Source of the DNA: an uncultured Aquimarina sp.
Lineage (GTDB): Bacteria > Bacteroidota > Bacteroidia > Flavobacteriales > Flavobacteriaceae
Length of the DNA stretch: 64,000 nt
Direction: 5' to 3'
Assembly: GCA_947500505.1 (NCBI GenBank)
Contig: CANMSL010000008.1
Location: 62,001-126,000 of the forward strand
Part shown: one piece after another, positions 39,982 through 50,180 of the stretch
Position numbering within the stretch: position 1 is the first letter of the stretch
Layout of the letters: each line of letters opens with the position of its first letter
Program-made: the position numbers and the translations under genes
Notes under the pieces: model-generated
Told to the model about the DNA's origin: nothing
What the model saw: the letters and a program-made list of their open reading frames with translations, nothing else
Database searches by the model: none

Positions 39982-41640
39982 TTATTTATTAATTACTATT
40001 TTTTTAGTAATTGTTGTATTGTTTGATGTATCGGTAATTGATATAAAATATACTCCACTAACATTAGAAGAGATATCAAGGACGGTATTCTCATTAACTA
40101 CTTCTCCTTTTCCGACTCGCTGACCAGTTATATTAAAGAGGTCATATATTAATCTGCTTCCTGAATTATTAGATACGTTTAAGACTCCGTTAGAAGGATT
40201 AGGATAAAACACTGTGTTTTCTTCTAATTCATTTTCTTCCACGCTTAACACAGTACTGTATGAAATAGAATTAAGCGTAGTTGCCCCTGTATTACTGGGA
40301 TCTAACCAATCTCTTAATCTATTGGAGCTAAAATTTCCAAAATCCCAGGAAACATCAAATCTCCCGTACCAATCCTCTGTGCCATTATCGTTTGTCCCCG
40401 AGCATGCAGCAAAACCACCGGCCAACTGCCCTATTATTCTTCCATTAGAATCAAAGAGAGCCGACCCAGACGAACCTCCTTCAGTCACTCCCAGATCCCA
40501 ATCATCGATCTTCCATAATTCGGTAGTTGCATTTCCGTTAAAGCTTCTAATAAATTTTGTTGGTGAGGTATTATCTCTACATACTTTCATAATATCTCCA
40601 GCCGGATGATGAATTCCCACAGTGAAACCTGATGGGATATCTCCTGAATTATCCCAGCCCGCAAATTCTAAATCCCAGGAATTATCTAATCCACCTGTTA
40701 ATCTAAGTAGTCTTACATCGGACTCTGAATTGGTCGCCAATCTATCGGCTCCACTGGTCGTTTGATTTACTGTAGCATCTGTACTGTTAGCTGTGGTAGC
40801 ACAGGAAGGGTTAGGACTTATCCAATTAAAACGAAATGCCCAAGTAGATTCTGAGCCTGCATCACAATGATTAGCCGTTAAGAAAAAAGGAGTGCCATCG
40901 TTATTTGTATTATTAATTAGGTTACCCGAGCAAACAAAACCTTGCATAATAACAAAAGCTACTGAACGCTTTAATCTATCTTTTATAGAATCAAAATCAT
41001 TTCCGATAGGACAATCTACATCTCTATTACAATCACCAGAATCATTCAATGCTTTTTCCTGTACTTCTGTATCAGATATGGATCTATATCCATGTATTAC
41101 TCTTCCTAAATTTAATTGCCCTTGACCCACAACATTTTTCGGTTCTCTATATTCTATCCATATTTTCTCTCCTTCCACCATCCAAGTGCCTAACATCTGA
41201 TCTTGACGATTAAACACATTGGTATAAGCACCCAATAAATCTGTTTTATCATCATTATACAAATAAATGGTAGCTCCTGTAGGAACTTGATATTTGTTGA
41301 ACACAAAATTCAGTGTTTTTGCTCCTTTAGAAAAAATACCAAGTCTATAAACGTGATCTCCATTGGGTAAAACGTCTAGTGTTCCATCTGTTTTAACATT
41401 TAGGTCTACCTTAAATTCGTGGCCGAATCTGTAAGGTTTCGATCTATCCCGGTCATTAATTTCATCTTCTGCCTGAATTTTCGCTAAATCGAATGCAGGC
41501 ATACGAATTTCTGAAACATTCTTTTTTAGAACTTTTGAGAAATTATCCCCCCAACTTGCAGGCGTTCCTTCATTTGTAACCTGACCACTAGCTATTATAC
41601 AATAAAGTAATGCTGTAGTACATAAAATAAGTTTTTTCAT
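39982..41640 (-). CDS. Secreted trypsin-like serine endopeptidase (lysyl endopeptidase type) with T9SS tail
   Basis: 552 residues. Signal peptide to about residue 20, a propeptide-like domain with AKTLNFVFNKYQVPTGATIYLYN and the catalytic domain about 205-455. Triad: His in FFLTANHC, Asp in ESDVRLLRL, Ser in GGSSGSALFDSNGRIIGQLAGG. Six or more Cys residues suggest disulfides, as in Lys-C type (Achromobacter protease I) enzymes. The C-terminus (VFYPNPSNGVLNVSN ... ITKKIVINK) is a type A T9SS sorting domain, so the enzyme is exported and processed on the surface. A monocistronic gene. Confidence 0.92.
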   Translation of the reverse strand: MKKLILCTTALLYCIIASGQVTNEGTPASWGDNFSKVLKKNVSEIRMPAFDLAKIQAEDEINDRDRSKPYRFGHEFKVDLNVKTDGTLDVLPNGDHVYRLGIFSKGAKTLNFVFNKYQVPTGATIYLYNDDKTDLLGAYTNVFNRQDQMLGTWMVEGEKIWIEYREPKNVVGQGQLNLGRVIHGYRSISDTEVQEKALNDSGDCNRDVDCPIGNDFDSIKDRLKRSVAFVIMQGFVCSGNLINNTNNDGTPFFLTANHCDAGSESTWAFRFNWISPNPSCATTANSTDATVNQTTSGADRLATNSESDVRLLRLTGGLDNSWDLEFAGWDNSGDIPSGFTVGIHHPAGDIMKVCRDNTSPTKFIRSFNGNATTELWKIDDWDLGVTEGGSSGSALFDSNGRIIGQLAGGFAACSGTNDNGTEDWYGRFDVSWDFGNFSSNRLRDWLDPSNTGATTLNSISYSTVLSVEENELEENTVFYPNPSNGVLNVSNNSGSRLIYDLFNITGQRVGKGEVVNENTVLDISSNVSGVYFISITDTSNNTTITKKIVINK

Positions 41641-41841
41641 AATATTATGCGATCTTTCAATTCGTCTTTTCTATATTTATATATTGAGATAGGTCAAAAA
41701 AACTAAATCCCTTTTGTAATTAAACAGTATACATCGTTAAAACCCTACACTCTCTTAACAAAATTAGTTAATTAATTCCAATCTTAGCTTTAAAGTCAGT
41801 ACTTTCGATAACAAAAATGCAGCTTAAAATTTGATTTAGAA

Positions 41842-43602
41842 ATGTCATCACCAATAGAATCTAATCCCCTACTTGATAGATTACCTCCTCATCTAAAACA
41901 ATTTATCAAACCTCAGAACTATGATGAATACACTCCTGTGGATCAGGCAGTGTGGAGGTATGTAATGCGAAAAAATATTGCTTCTTTAAGTAAAGTGGCA
42001 CATAATTCTTATCTAAAAGGATTAGAAAAAACAGGGATTTCTATTGATGAAATTCCCAGCATGTATGGAATGAATAGAATCCTTAAAGAAATTGGTTGGG
42101 CAGCGGTAGCTGTAGATGGGTTTATTCCTCCTAATGCTTTTATGGAATTTCAGGCCTATAACATTCTCGTTATAGCCTCTGACATCAGACAGTTAGAAAA
42201 TATAGAATATACACCAGCTCCAGATATCATCCACGAGGCAGCGGGTCACGCTCCTATTATTGCTAATCCTGATTATGCAGAATACTTGAGGCGTTTTGGA
42301 AAAATTGGATGCAAAGCAATTTCTTCTAAAAGAGATTATGATATGTATGATGCAGTCCGCACACTTTCTATTTTAAAAGAATCTGCAGATTCTTCATCCG
42401 GGGAGATTGAAGATGCTGAAAAAAGAGTCAATGAACTACAGAATCAGAAGTCCGAACCTTCAGAAATGGCTTTGATCCGGAATTTACATTGGTGGACAGT
42501 TGAATATGGAATGATTGGGACAGTTGATGATCCAAAAATTTATGGTGCGGGTTTGCTTTCGTCAATTGGAGAAAGCGAATGGTGCATGACAAATAATGTA
42601 AAAAAACTTCCTTATACTCCTGATGCTGCTTTTAAGGATTTTGACATTACCAAACCTCAACCTCAATTATTTGTAACCCCTGATTTCGCTTATTTATGTC
42701 AAGTATTAGAAGAATTTGCTGATACTATGGCATTACGAAAAGGAGGACATCGGGGTCTTGCCAAACTCATAGAATCTCAGAATCTAGGCACTGTAGAACT
42801 CAGCACAGGTTTACAAATTTCTGGAGTTTTCACAAGAATGATCAAGAATGAAGATAATGAGGTTATTTATTTTGAGACACAAGGCCCAACGGCACTTTCA
42901 TTTAGAGAAAAAGAACTAATTGGACAGGGAATCAATACACATCCTAATGGATTTAGATCTCCACTGGGCAAATTAAAAGGCATCAATTTAGCTATTGAAA
43001 ATATGTCACCAAGAGATTTGAAAGCTTATAACTTTTATGATGGTGAATATATAGAGTTTGAGTTCGAAAGTGGTATTACAGTTGCAGGAATAAATATCAC
43101 AGGAATGCGAAATATAAAGGGAGAGCTTATTCTTATTCAGTTTAAAGAATGTACCATCAAATATAAGAATGAATATTTGTTTCAACCTGAGTGGGGCACT
43201 TTTGATCTGGCGGTAGGGAAAGAGATTGTATCTGCATTCTCTGGTCCGGCTGATGATTATTCATTTGATATGATTACGCATAATCCAGATATGAACACGA
43301 TAAAAAGAACTTACTCCTCAAAAGAACAAGAATTACATTCTTTATATCAAGCAGTTAAAAATATAAGGAATGGAGAGCATACAAAATTTTCTCTTGAAGC
43401 AGTATTTGATATTATTAAAAAAGATCATCCGGAAGATTGGTTACTTCCTATCGAGATATACGAGTTAGTGTACGATAGAGACCCAAATTTTGCGAATGAT
43501 ATTTTAAAATATCTGGAAGATATAAAGAAGAAAAAACAAGGAATAAAGCACTTAATAGACAGTGGGATTGAAATTATAAGACAAGATACGTTGATCAGTT
43601 GA
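41842..43602 (+). CDS. Long-form phenylalanine 4-monooxygenase (aromatic amino acid hydroxylase)
   Basis: 586 residues. The catalytic domain is in residues ~20-330: iron-binding HEAAGHAPI (His 131 and 136) and the third ligand Glu in WWTVEYGM (about 221). An insertion at ~175-205 (SADSSSGEIEDAEKRVNELQ) and ~250 extra C-terminal residues, partly beta and with IKKDHPEDWLLPIEIYEL, distinguish it from the ~270-residue Proteobacterial enzyme. Such long forms are frequent in Bacteroidota. It hydroxylates Phe to Tyr with a pterin cofactor, or is used in pigment/aromatic metabolism. It lies near the paa island but is separately oriented. Confidence 0.9.
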   Translation: MSSPIESNPLLDRLPPHLKQFIKPQNYDEYTPVDQAVWRYVMRKNIASLSKVAHNSYLKGLEKTGISIDEIPSMYGMNRILKEIGWAAVAVDGFIPPNAFMEFQAYNILVIASDIRQLENIEYTPAPDIIHEAAGHAPIIANPDYAEYLRRFGKIGCKAISSKRDYDMYDAVRTLSILKESADSSSGEIEDAEKRVNELQNQKSEPSEMALIRNLHWWTVEYGMIGTVDDPKIYGAGLLSSIGESEWCMTNNVKKLPYTPDAAFKDFDITKPQPQLFVTPDFAYLCQVLEEFADTMALRKGGHRGLAKLIESQNLGTVELSTGLQISGVFTRMIKNEDNEVIYFETQGPTALSFREKELIGQGINTHPNGFRSPLGKLKGINLAIENMSPRDLKAYNFYDGEYIEFEFESGITVAGINITGMRNIKGELILIQFKECTIKYKNEYLFQPEWGTFDLAVGKEIVSAFSGPADDYSFDMITHNPDMNTIKRTYSSKEQELHSLYQAVKNIRNGEHTKFSLEAVFDIIKKDHPEDWLLPIEIYELVYDRDPNFANDILKYLEDIKKKKQGIKHLIDSGIEIIRQDTLIS

Positions 43603-43644
43603 AGAAATTCCTTTAGGAAAGGCTCAGAAGAAATAGTTAGATAA

Positions 43645-43682
43645 AGATCGGGTACGACTCATACTTAGCCATTACCCGATCT
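43645..43682. other. 10-bp inverted repeat after the hydroxylase gene
   Basis: AGATCGGGTA and TACCCGATCT separated by ~18 bp, 43 bp after the hydroxylase stop. A terminator without T tract, or a binding site. Confidence 0.4.
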
Positions 43683-43835
43683 CACGTAAAAAAACCTCAC
43701 AATAAAGACTTTTATACTTATGTATTTATCCTAATTATTAGTATCTGTTAAAACCAATAGGTTAACATTATGAAATACTTTTCTACGAAATAATTTTTGG
43801 AACGTAACATCACACTAATTACAGAGGAAAAAAAT

Positions 43836-44783
43836 TTAAAACGTAATAAAAGAATATTCTTGTTGTAACTGTAATTTTTTCTGTTCTAATTTTTGAAGAA
43901 ATAATTGATGTTGCTGACTCTCCGAATTAAAGGGTTTATGAGCCATTGCATTCTGTATTTCTTTAACTTTATTCATAGTGGTTAAAGCCTGCTCAGAAAT
44001 CCAGGTTTCTTTAAAATGTTGCCATATGTAGTCAACTGCCAAAGTACTCGGATGGATCATATCCTCATCATAAAATCTATAATCTCTTAGCTCATCCATC
44101 ATTATCTCGTAAGAAGGAAAATAAGTACTGCTACTATCGGATCGAAGTACATGATGTACAGCGGCGATCAAATGTGATTTACTAAGGTTATTTTGTACTA
44201 AACCATCCTTACTATGCCTTACAGGAGATACAGTGAATATCACTTTTGCATTTGGATTTAGATTTTTAATCAAACCCACACAATTTTGTAAACACTGTAT
44301 TACCTCTTCTACAGATAGAAGTTCCTTACCGAACTCTTTTTGAGATACTTTATGACAATTAGCAACAACCATATCTAATGCTTGCAAACGATATACCCAG
44401 GCAGTACCAAGCGTTATACAAATATGAGTTGCAGACTGAATATTCCTATATGTTTTATCTAATGCATTATTAAGCGATAATAATATGTATTTCTGATCCG
44501 GGTGACTTAATTTAGAATGGGCATCAAAACAGTGCCATTGTTCATTATGATAAAACAAATCAGTCTCGGTGTACTTTTCTTGTTGTGTAGCCATCCAAAG
44601 ATATGTTTCGATGGCTTTGGGATGAAAAAGTATTCCGAAAGGATTTACTAAAGTCTTGAACTTAAAATACTCAAATTTATCTCCTATATTTTCGGCAAAA
44701 CATGATCCTAACAATAGCAATTCAGAACCATAATCGATCTTAGGTTGCTGAGGTTTTAAGGGTATTTTGGTTTGTAAATTCAT
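43836..44783 (-). CDS. GSCFA domain protein
   Basis: 315 residues from ATG 44783 (MNLQTKIPLKPQQPKIDYGSELLLLGSCFAENIG). The GSCFA motif (LLGSCFAENIG) defines the family, a SGNH-hydrolase-like fold with the block NPFGILFHP and the C-terminal DEDMIHPSTLAVDYIW (Asp/His). Members in Bacteroidota are cytoplasmic and their substrate is not known. An in-frame ATG at 44801 lies in a short direct-repeat tract and is rejected. It is followed upstream by a broken GxxExxY gene and alaS. Confidence 0.9.
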   Translation of the reverse strand: MNLQTKIPLKPQQPKIDYGSELLLLGSCFAENIGDKFEYFKFKTLVNPFGILFHPKAIETYLWMATQQEKYTETDLFYHNEQWHCFDAHSKLSHPDQKYILLSLNNALDKTYRNIQSATHICITLGTAWVYRLQALDMVVANCHKVSQKEFGKELLSVEEVIQCLQNCVGLIKNLNPNAKVIFTVSPVRHSKDGLVQNNLSKSHLIAAVHHVLRSDSSSTYFPSYEIMMDELRDYRFYDEDMIHPSTLAVDYIWQHFKETWISEQALTTMNKVKEIQNAMAHKPFNSESQQHQLFLQKLEQKKLQLQQEYSFITF

Positions 44784-44835
44784 AAACATTATATCTCGCA
44801 AAGACGCAAAGGCACTGAGCTTTTATTAGAAAAAC

Positions 44836-45245
44836 TTATAAACCATTCACTATTCTAGTTATACCTGTCTTTATTAATGGACTATTAAAATTGATTAGTA
44901 ACCCAAGCTTTAACCGAGTTAATTTTAAATATGTCAACAATTGCTTTGAATGAACAGGTGCAATTTGTTCTACTGATTTCAACTCCACAATTACTTTTTC
45001 TTCAACTATTAAATCCGTTCTGAATCTCATATCCATAGTTTTTCCTTTCCAAATTACAGGTAAAGCTTTTTGCCTTTCAACTTTCAAACCAATTGCAGTT
45101 AGTTCATAAAACATGATTTCTTCATAAACCGATTCAAAAGACCTCAACCTAACTCAACGTGAATATAATATGAACAATCAACGATTATACTTGCTAACTC
45201 ATTTTCATATAATTCTTCATTAGAACCCTGAAACTTTCTTTGCAT
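44836..45245 (-). pseudogene. GxxExxY protein gene broken by a stop codon and a frameshift
   Basis: The visible 103-residue ORF (44836-45147) starts in the middle of the family: ESVYEEIMFYEL...ELKSVEQIAPVHSKQLLTYL. The missing N-terminus is encoded immediately upstream on the same strand: ATG 45245, MQRKFQGSNEELYENE, then ASIIVDCSYYIHVELG followed by TGA (45146-45144) where the family has P, and a one-base deletion near 45136 (CTTTTGAATCGG instead of a codon for E). Intact relatives are ~125 residues and have unknown function, often beside rRNA or phage genes. Flanked by 'AAAGACGCAAAG' direct repeats on both sides. Confidence 0.8.
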
Positions 45246-45270
45246 CTTTGCGGCTTTGCGTGAATGAGTT

Positions 45271-47901
45271 TTACAAAAACTGTTTTGCTTTTTCCAGCGC
45301 TTCTTCTATTCCTGATGGATTCTTACCTCCTGCAGTTGCAAAAAATGGTTGCCCACCGCCACCACCTTGGATATATTTTCCAAGTTCACGGACTACCTGA
45401 CCTGCATTCAATCCTTTTTCTTCTACCAGGTTTTTAGAAATATAACAAGATAATAAGGCTTTACCATTATTATTGGCTCCAAAAATCATAAAAGCATTTG
45501 CTATTTCTCCACCTAATTCAAAGGACAGATCCTTAATACCTGCTGGATCCAAATCCACTTTTTTGCTCAAAAATTGAATTCCGTTTATTTCCTTAAATTC
45601 TACTTTAAGATCTCCCTTCAGGTTTTTCGCCTTGTCTTTAAGCAAGCCTTCTAATTGTTTTTTCAGGTTTGAATTCTCTTCTTGTAAAGCAGTTATTGCT
45701 TTTATAGGATCTTTCGGATTCTTCAAAATGGTTTTTACCTCAGAGAATGCCTCCGATTGATTGGTAAAATAATCCTTGGCAGCATCATATGTAATTGCTT
45801 CTATTCTTCGAATTCCAGCGGCAACTGCGCTTTCTGAAGTAATTTTAAAATGCCAGATATCACTGGTGTTTTGTACATGGATTCCTCCGCATAACTCCAT
45901 TGATTCTCCAAAACGAATTGTCCGAACCGAATCCCCGTATTTCTCGCCAAACAATGCTATTGCACCTTCAGCTATTGCCTGATCGTAGGATATACTTCGC
46001 TTTTCTTCTAATGGTAATCCGTCTCTGATTCTTGCATTCACAAAATCTTCTACCTGTTGTAATTCATCTGCAGAAACTTTAGCAAAATGAGAAAAATCAA
46101 ATCGTAAGTTTCCACTATGCACCATAGAACCTTTTTGCTCTACGTGAGTGCCCAAAACAGCACGTAATGCCTGATGTAGTAAGTGGGTAGCCGTATGATT
46201 AGAGGCTGATCTTGACCTTTGTTTAGTATCTACAACCGCTATTAGCGTTTCTTGAACATCCTTCGGAAGTGTTTTTACAAAATGAATAATCAGATTGTTC
46301 TCTTTCTTGGTATCGACTATATAGGTCACATCACCATTTGATGCTTCTAAATAACCTTTATCCCCGACTTGTCCACCACCTTCCGGATAAAAGGGTGTTT
46401 TATCCAAAACTAACTGATACAATTCACCATCTTTCTTACTGTTTACCTTACGATAGCGAGCTATTTTTACATTACCCGAAGTAGTATCGTATCCGACAAA
46501 TTCTTCATCAGCATCCGGAATTAATATATTCCAGTCTCCAGCTTTTACTTCTGAAGCTGCCCTGGAACGATTCTTTTGTTTTTGTAATTCAGCATTAAAA
46601 ACCTTCTGCTCATATTCATATCCTTGCTCTGACAAAATCAAAGCTGTTAGATCTTCCGGAAAACCAAAAGTATCATATAACTCGAATACCTTTTCGCCTG
46701 AAACGATACTCCCTTTTGTATTTTTAATTACATTATCTAGCAATACTAATCCTTGATCTAAGGTTCTTAGAAATGAATTCTCTTCTTCTTTGATCACATT
46801 AATAATCAAATTCTTCTGAGATTTTAACTCAGGAAAAGCGTCGCCCATTTGATTGCTAAGTGTATCTACTAATTTGTAAATAAAAGGTTCTTTGGTATTC
46901 AGAAACGTAAAACCATATCTGATAGCTCTTCTCAAAATTCTGCGGATTACATATCCTGCTCCCGTATTACTAGGCAATTGTCCATCTGCAATTGAAAATG
47001 AAACTGCCCTTAAATGATCTGCAATTACGCGGATTGCAACACTAACTTTACCATTTTTATCAATTGGTAAGCTATCCTTATTATATTTGGTATTGGTGAT
47101 AGTTTCTATTTCCCTGATCAAAGGCGTAAACACATCTGTATCATAATTAGACTTTACACCTTGTAACACCATACACAGACGCTCAAAACCCATTCCTGTA
47201 TCCACGTGTTGTGCTGGTAATTTCTCTAAAGAGCCATCAGCCTTACGATTAAACTGCATAAATACAAGATTCCATATTTCTACAACCAACGGGTCATCCT
47301 GATTTACTAAATCACGACCAGGAACTTTTGATTTTTCTTCTTCACTTCTCAGGTCTACATGGATTTCTGAACAAGGGCCGCAAGGTCCCTGATCTCCCAT
47401 TTCCCAGAAATTATCTTTCTTGTCACCCAAGACAATACGATCTTTCGGAACAATTTTTTTCCATAGATCATATGCTTCCTGATCCATCTCCAGGTTTTCA
47501 TCCTTTGCTCCTTCGAAAACAGAAACATATAACATATCTTTATCAACACCAAATACCTCTGTTAACAATTCCCAGGCCCACTCGATCGCTTCTGTCTTAA
47601 AATAATCACCAAAACTCCAATTCCCTAACATTTCGAACATGGTATGGTGGTACGTATCCATCCCTACTTCTTCCAGATCATTGTGTTTACCACTAACTCT
47701 AAGGCATTTTTGTGTATCTGCAATTCTGTTGTTTTTAGGAATTCCGTTACCTAAAAAATATTCTTTAAACTGATTCATCCCGGCATTGGTAAACATCAAG
47801 GTAGGATCATCCTTTATCACCATAGGCGCAGAAGGCACAATACTGTGTTTTTTGGATTCAAAAAACGATAAAAATTGGTTTCTGATGTCTTGGGATTTCA
47901 T
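45271..47901 (-). CDS. alaS: Alanyl-tRNA synthetase
   Basis: 876 residues, normal length. Class II aminoacylation core (MFTNAGMNQFKEYFLG, HDLEEVGMDTYHHTMFEMLGNWSFGDYFK), editing domain with the zinc-type HTATHLLHQALR and CGGIHVQNTSD, and the C-terminal DHHA1-type domain (GGGGGQPFFATAGGKN). Cytosolic, essential. Divergent from the M23 peptidase operon at 48077 across a 175-bp promoter region. Confidence 0.98.
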   Translation of the reverse strand: MKSQDIRNQFLSFFESKKHSIVPSAPMVIKDDPTLMFTNAGMNQFKEYFLGNGIPKNNRIADTQKCLRVSGKHNDLEEVGMDTYHHTMFEMLGNWSFGDYFKTEAIEWAWELLTEVFGVDKDMLYVSVFEGAKDENLEMDQEAYDLWKKIVPKDRIVLGDKKDNFWEMGDQGPCGPCSEIHVDLRSEEEKSKVPGRDLVNQDDPLVVEIWNLVFMQFNRKADGSLEKLPAQHVDTGMGFERLCMVLQGVKSNYDTDVFTPLIREIETITNTKYNKDSLPIDKNGKVSVAIRVIADHLRAVSFSIADGQLPSNTGAGYVIRRILRRAIRYGFTFLNTKEPFIYKLVDTLSNQMGDAFPELKSQKNLIINVIKEEENSFLRTLDQGLVLLDNVIKNTKGSIVSGEKVFELYDTFGFPEDLTALILSEQGYEYEQKVFNAELQKQKNRSRAASEVKAGDWNILIPDADEEFVGYDTTSGNVKIARYRKVNSKKDGELYQLVLDKTPFYPEGGGQVGDKGYLEASNGDVTYIVDTKKENNLIIHFVKTLPKDVQETLIAVVDTKQRSRSASNHTATHLLHQALRAVLGTHVEQKGSMVHSGNLRFDFSHFAKVSADELQQVEDFVNARIRDGLPLEEKRSISYDQAIAEGAIALFGEKYGDSVRTIRFGESMELCGGIHVQNTSDIWHFKITSESAVAAGIRRIEAITYDAAKDYFTNQSEAFSEVKTILKNPKDPIKAITALQEENSNLKKQLEGLLKDKAKNLKGDLKVEFKEINGIQFLSKKVDLDPAGIKDLSFELGGEIANAFMIFGANNNGKALLSCYISKNLVEEKGLNAGQVVRELGKYIQGGGGGQPFFATAGGKNPSGIEEALEKAKQFL

Positions 47902-47975
47902 TCTTTTTATATTTTATTTCTAATCAATTAGTTATCGATAATAGCTTCAATATATGCTACCGATATTTGTCAGTT

Positions 47976-48008
47976 TTTTCTGGACTTTGAGACATTTTAC
48001 TATCTTTG
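47976..48008 (+). promoter_or_regulatory. Predicted promoter for the M23-CapA-MerR operon
   Basis: Exact TAnnTTTG element TATCTTTG at 48001-48008 with a T-rich -33 box (TTTT, 47976-47979) 21 bp upstream; start of transcription near 48014, ~60 nt upstream of ATG 48077. Confidence 0.5.
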
Positions 48009-48076
48009 TTCACGCCTCAAAGTATAAACAAGCCTATTTTTGGCTAATATCCTGCAAAAATAGTATATTTTAGATT

Positions 48077-49054
48077 ATGTCAAAGGTTAAATATTACTAC
48101 GATAGCGACACGCTATCTTATCGTAGAATTGAGCAAAAGAAGGGACGCAAATTTGGCTTCGCCATTTTGGGTATCCTCGGTGCTTTTTTAGCTGGTTTTT
48201 TACTATTACTAATTTACTTAAATATCCCTCAATTAGAAACTCCAAAGGAAAAAGCGTACAGAAGAGAATTGGAAAATATGAAGTTGCAATACGAGCTTAT
48301 GAATAAACAGCTGAAAAAAGATCACGCTGTTCTGGACGAAATTGCAGAAAGAGATGATAATATATATCGCCTCTATTTTGGAGCACCACCTATCCCGGAG
48401 GAGGTAAGAAATGCTGGTTTTGGCGGAGTAAACAGGTACAAAGGATATGAAGGATATGATAACTCTGAAATTATTATCGAAACTCAAAAACAAATTGATG
48501 AGCTTACTAAACAAATAGCTGTACAGTCTATATCACTCGATGAGATAAAAGAACTGGCAGAGCAAAAGGAAGAATTACTATCTACGATACCTGCTATCCA
48601 ACCTATACAAAACTCTGATTTAAAACGTATGGCATCCGGGTATGGATGGAGAAGTGATCCTTTTACCAAAGCCAGAAAATTCCATTATGGAATGGATTTT
48701 TCTGCAGCCACAGGTACTCCGATTTACGCCTCTGGTAATGGAGTTGTAACTAGGGCTGATGCAAATTCTACAGGTTATGGAAAACATATACGTATTGATC
48801 ACGGATTCAACTATGTGAGCCTTTATGCACATTTAAGTAAATATAACGTAAAGAAAGGACAACAAGTAAAACGTGGTGATATTATTGGATATGTAGGAAG
48901 CACGGGAAGATCTGTGGCTCCTCATCTCCATTATGAAATATTTAAAGATGGAGAGCGTATCAATCCTCGTAACTTTTACTACGGAAGTTTAACTTCTGAA
49001 GAGTTTAATGAAATGCTTAAAGCATCTTCTGTAATTAACGAAACCTTAGACTAG
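48077..49054 (+). CDS. M23 (LytM) family peptidoglycan endopeptidase, membrane-anchored
   Basis: 325 residues. One N-terminal membrane helix (about 28-50), a periplasmic coiled coil (about 60-190) and an M23 domain (about 200-305): metal ligands in HYGMDFSAATGTPIYA (H, D) and HLHYEIF (HxH). The coiled coil plus LytM layout resembles EnvC/MepM-type cell-division or elongation hydrolases. Followed after 5 bp by capA and then merR, a conserved Flavobacteria operon; next to alaS on the other strand, also a common order. Confidence 0.93.
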   Translation: MSKVKYYYDSDTLSYRRIEQKKGRKFGFAILGILGAFLAGFLLLLIYLNIPQLETPKEKAYRRELENMKLQYELMNKQLKKDHAVLDEIAERDDNIYRLYFGAPPIPEEVRNAGFGGVNRYKGYEGYDNSEIIIETQKQIDELTKQIAVQSISLDEIKELAEQKEELLSTIPAIQPIQNSDLKRMASGYGWRSDPFTKARKFHYGMDFSAATGTPIYASGNGVVTRADANSTGYGKHIRIDHGFNYVSLYAHLSKYNVKKGQQVKRGDIIGYVGSTGRSVAPHLHYEIFKDGERINPRNFYYGSLTSEEFNEMLKASSVINETLD

Positions 49055-49059
49055 CACCT

Positions 49060-50178
49060 ATGCGAAAGATACTTCTTTTCCTAATTTTATCTGGTTTAAA
49101 TTATACAATTCAGGCGCAGAAATTTTCAAAAGAAGAAATCGACTCCATGACTACAATTGTTGAGAGTTTTAAGCTGGAAATGGAAAAGCTTTCTGTTCCG
49201 AAGAGCATAAAACTCATGGCCGTGGGAGACATCATGATGGCTACGAACTTTCCTAATGAAAGTTATATGCCGCCTGAGGGAAAAGGTCCTTTTGATGATG
49301 TAAATAGCATCTTACAGCAAGCCGATATATTATTTGGAAATTTAGAAGGTACCCTGACTGATGAAGGAGAAAATGCTAAACATTGTTCAGACCCTTCTAA
49401 ATGTTATTCATTTCGATCTCCGGAATATTTTGGAAAATACCTTAAAGAAACCGGGTTTGATGTCATGAGCATTGCTAATAATCACATTGGTGATTTTGGT
49501 GCTATTGGCATCAAGAATACTGCAAAAACTCTTGAAAAGCATAACATTGCATATGCTGGCATCTTTGCTCAGGAATCAACAATTTTTGAAAAAAACGGAA
49601 TTACTTATGGATTTTGTGCTTTTGCCCCTAATAAAGATTGTGTGAAAATTCATAACTTAACCAAGGCAAAGCAAATTGTTAAAGGGTTAAAAGAAAAAGT
49701 AGATATCGTGATTGTATCTTTTCACGGCGGAGCAGAAGGTAAAGACCACACACATGTTCCCAGAAAAACAGAGCGCTTTTATGGAGAAGATCGTGGAAAT
49801 GTATATCTATTTGCACATACATTGATCGATGCAGGAGCAGATATAATTTTGGGACACGGACCACATGTATCAAGAGCTTTTGAAGTGTATAACAATAAGT
49901 TTATCGCTTATAGTTTAGGTAATTTTTGTACGTATTCCAGATTTAATTTAACCGGCATTAAAGGATATGCGCCAATTGCAGAGATAGAGATAGATAACGA
50001 AGGTAACTTTATAAAAGGAAAACTCCATTCTGCCAAGCAAATTGACGAGGTATATCCCTTTATGGATGATAAAAAGAGAGCATTAAAGGAAATTAAAAAA
50101 CTGACTGAGGAAGATTTTCCTGAGAGCAAATTGGTTTTTGACGAAGACGGAAGTTTTACCAAAAAAAAAGAGAATTAA
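49060..50178 (+). CDS. CapA-family metallophosphatase-like protein
   Basis: 372 residues with signal peptide to about residue 20. Calcineurin-like fold of the PGA_cap family: AVGDIMMATNFP, FGNLEGTLTD, ANNHIGDFGAIG, VSFHGGAEGKDHTHVPR and GHGPHVSRAFEVYN carry the metal-binding residues. CapA/PgsA proteins take part in poly-gamma-glutamate or cell-wall polymer handling; relatives are annotated only by similarity. Ends 2 bp before the merR gene; in the cell it would be periplasmic. Confidence 0.9.
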   Translation: MRKILLFLILSGLNYTIQAQKFSKEEIDSMTTIVESFKLEMEKLSVPKSIKLMAVGDIMMATNFPNESYMPPEGKGPFDDVNSILQQADILFGNLEGTLTDEGENAKHCSDPSKCYSFRSPEYFGKYLKETGFDVMSIANNHIGDFGAIGIKNTAKTLEKHNIAYAGIFAQESTIFEKNGITYGFCAFAPNKDCVKIHNLTKAKQIVKGLKEKVDIVIVSFHGGAEGKDHTHVPRKTERFYGEDRGNVYLFAHTLIDAGADIILGHGPHVSRAFEVYNNKFIAYSLGNFCTYSRFNLTGIKGYAPIAEIEIDNEGNFIKGKLHSAKQIDEVYPFMDDKKRALKEIKKLTEEDFPESKLVFDEDGSFTKKKEN

Positions 50179-50180
50179 CT

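Noticed and set aside
44784..44835. Origin or attachment site suggested by AAAGACGCAAAGGC direct repeats
   Set aside because: Short A/G-rich repeats of this kind are common between genes in this group; no integrase or other att features.
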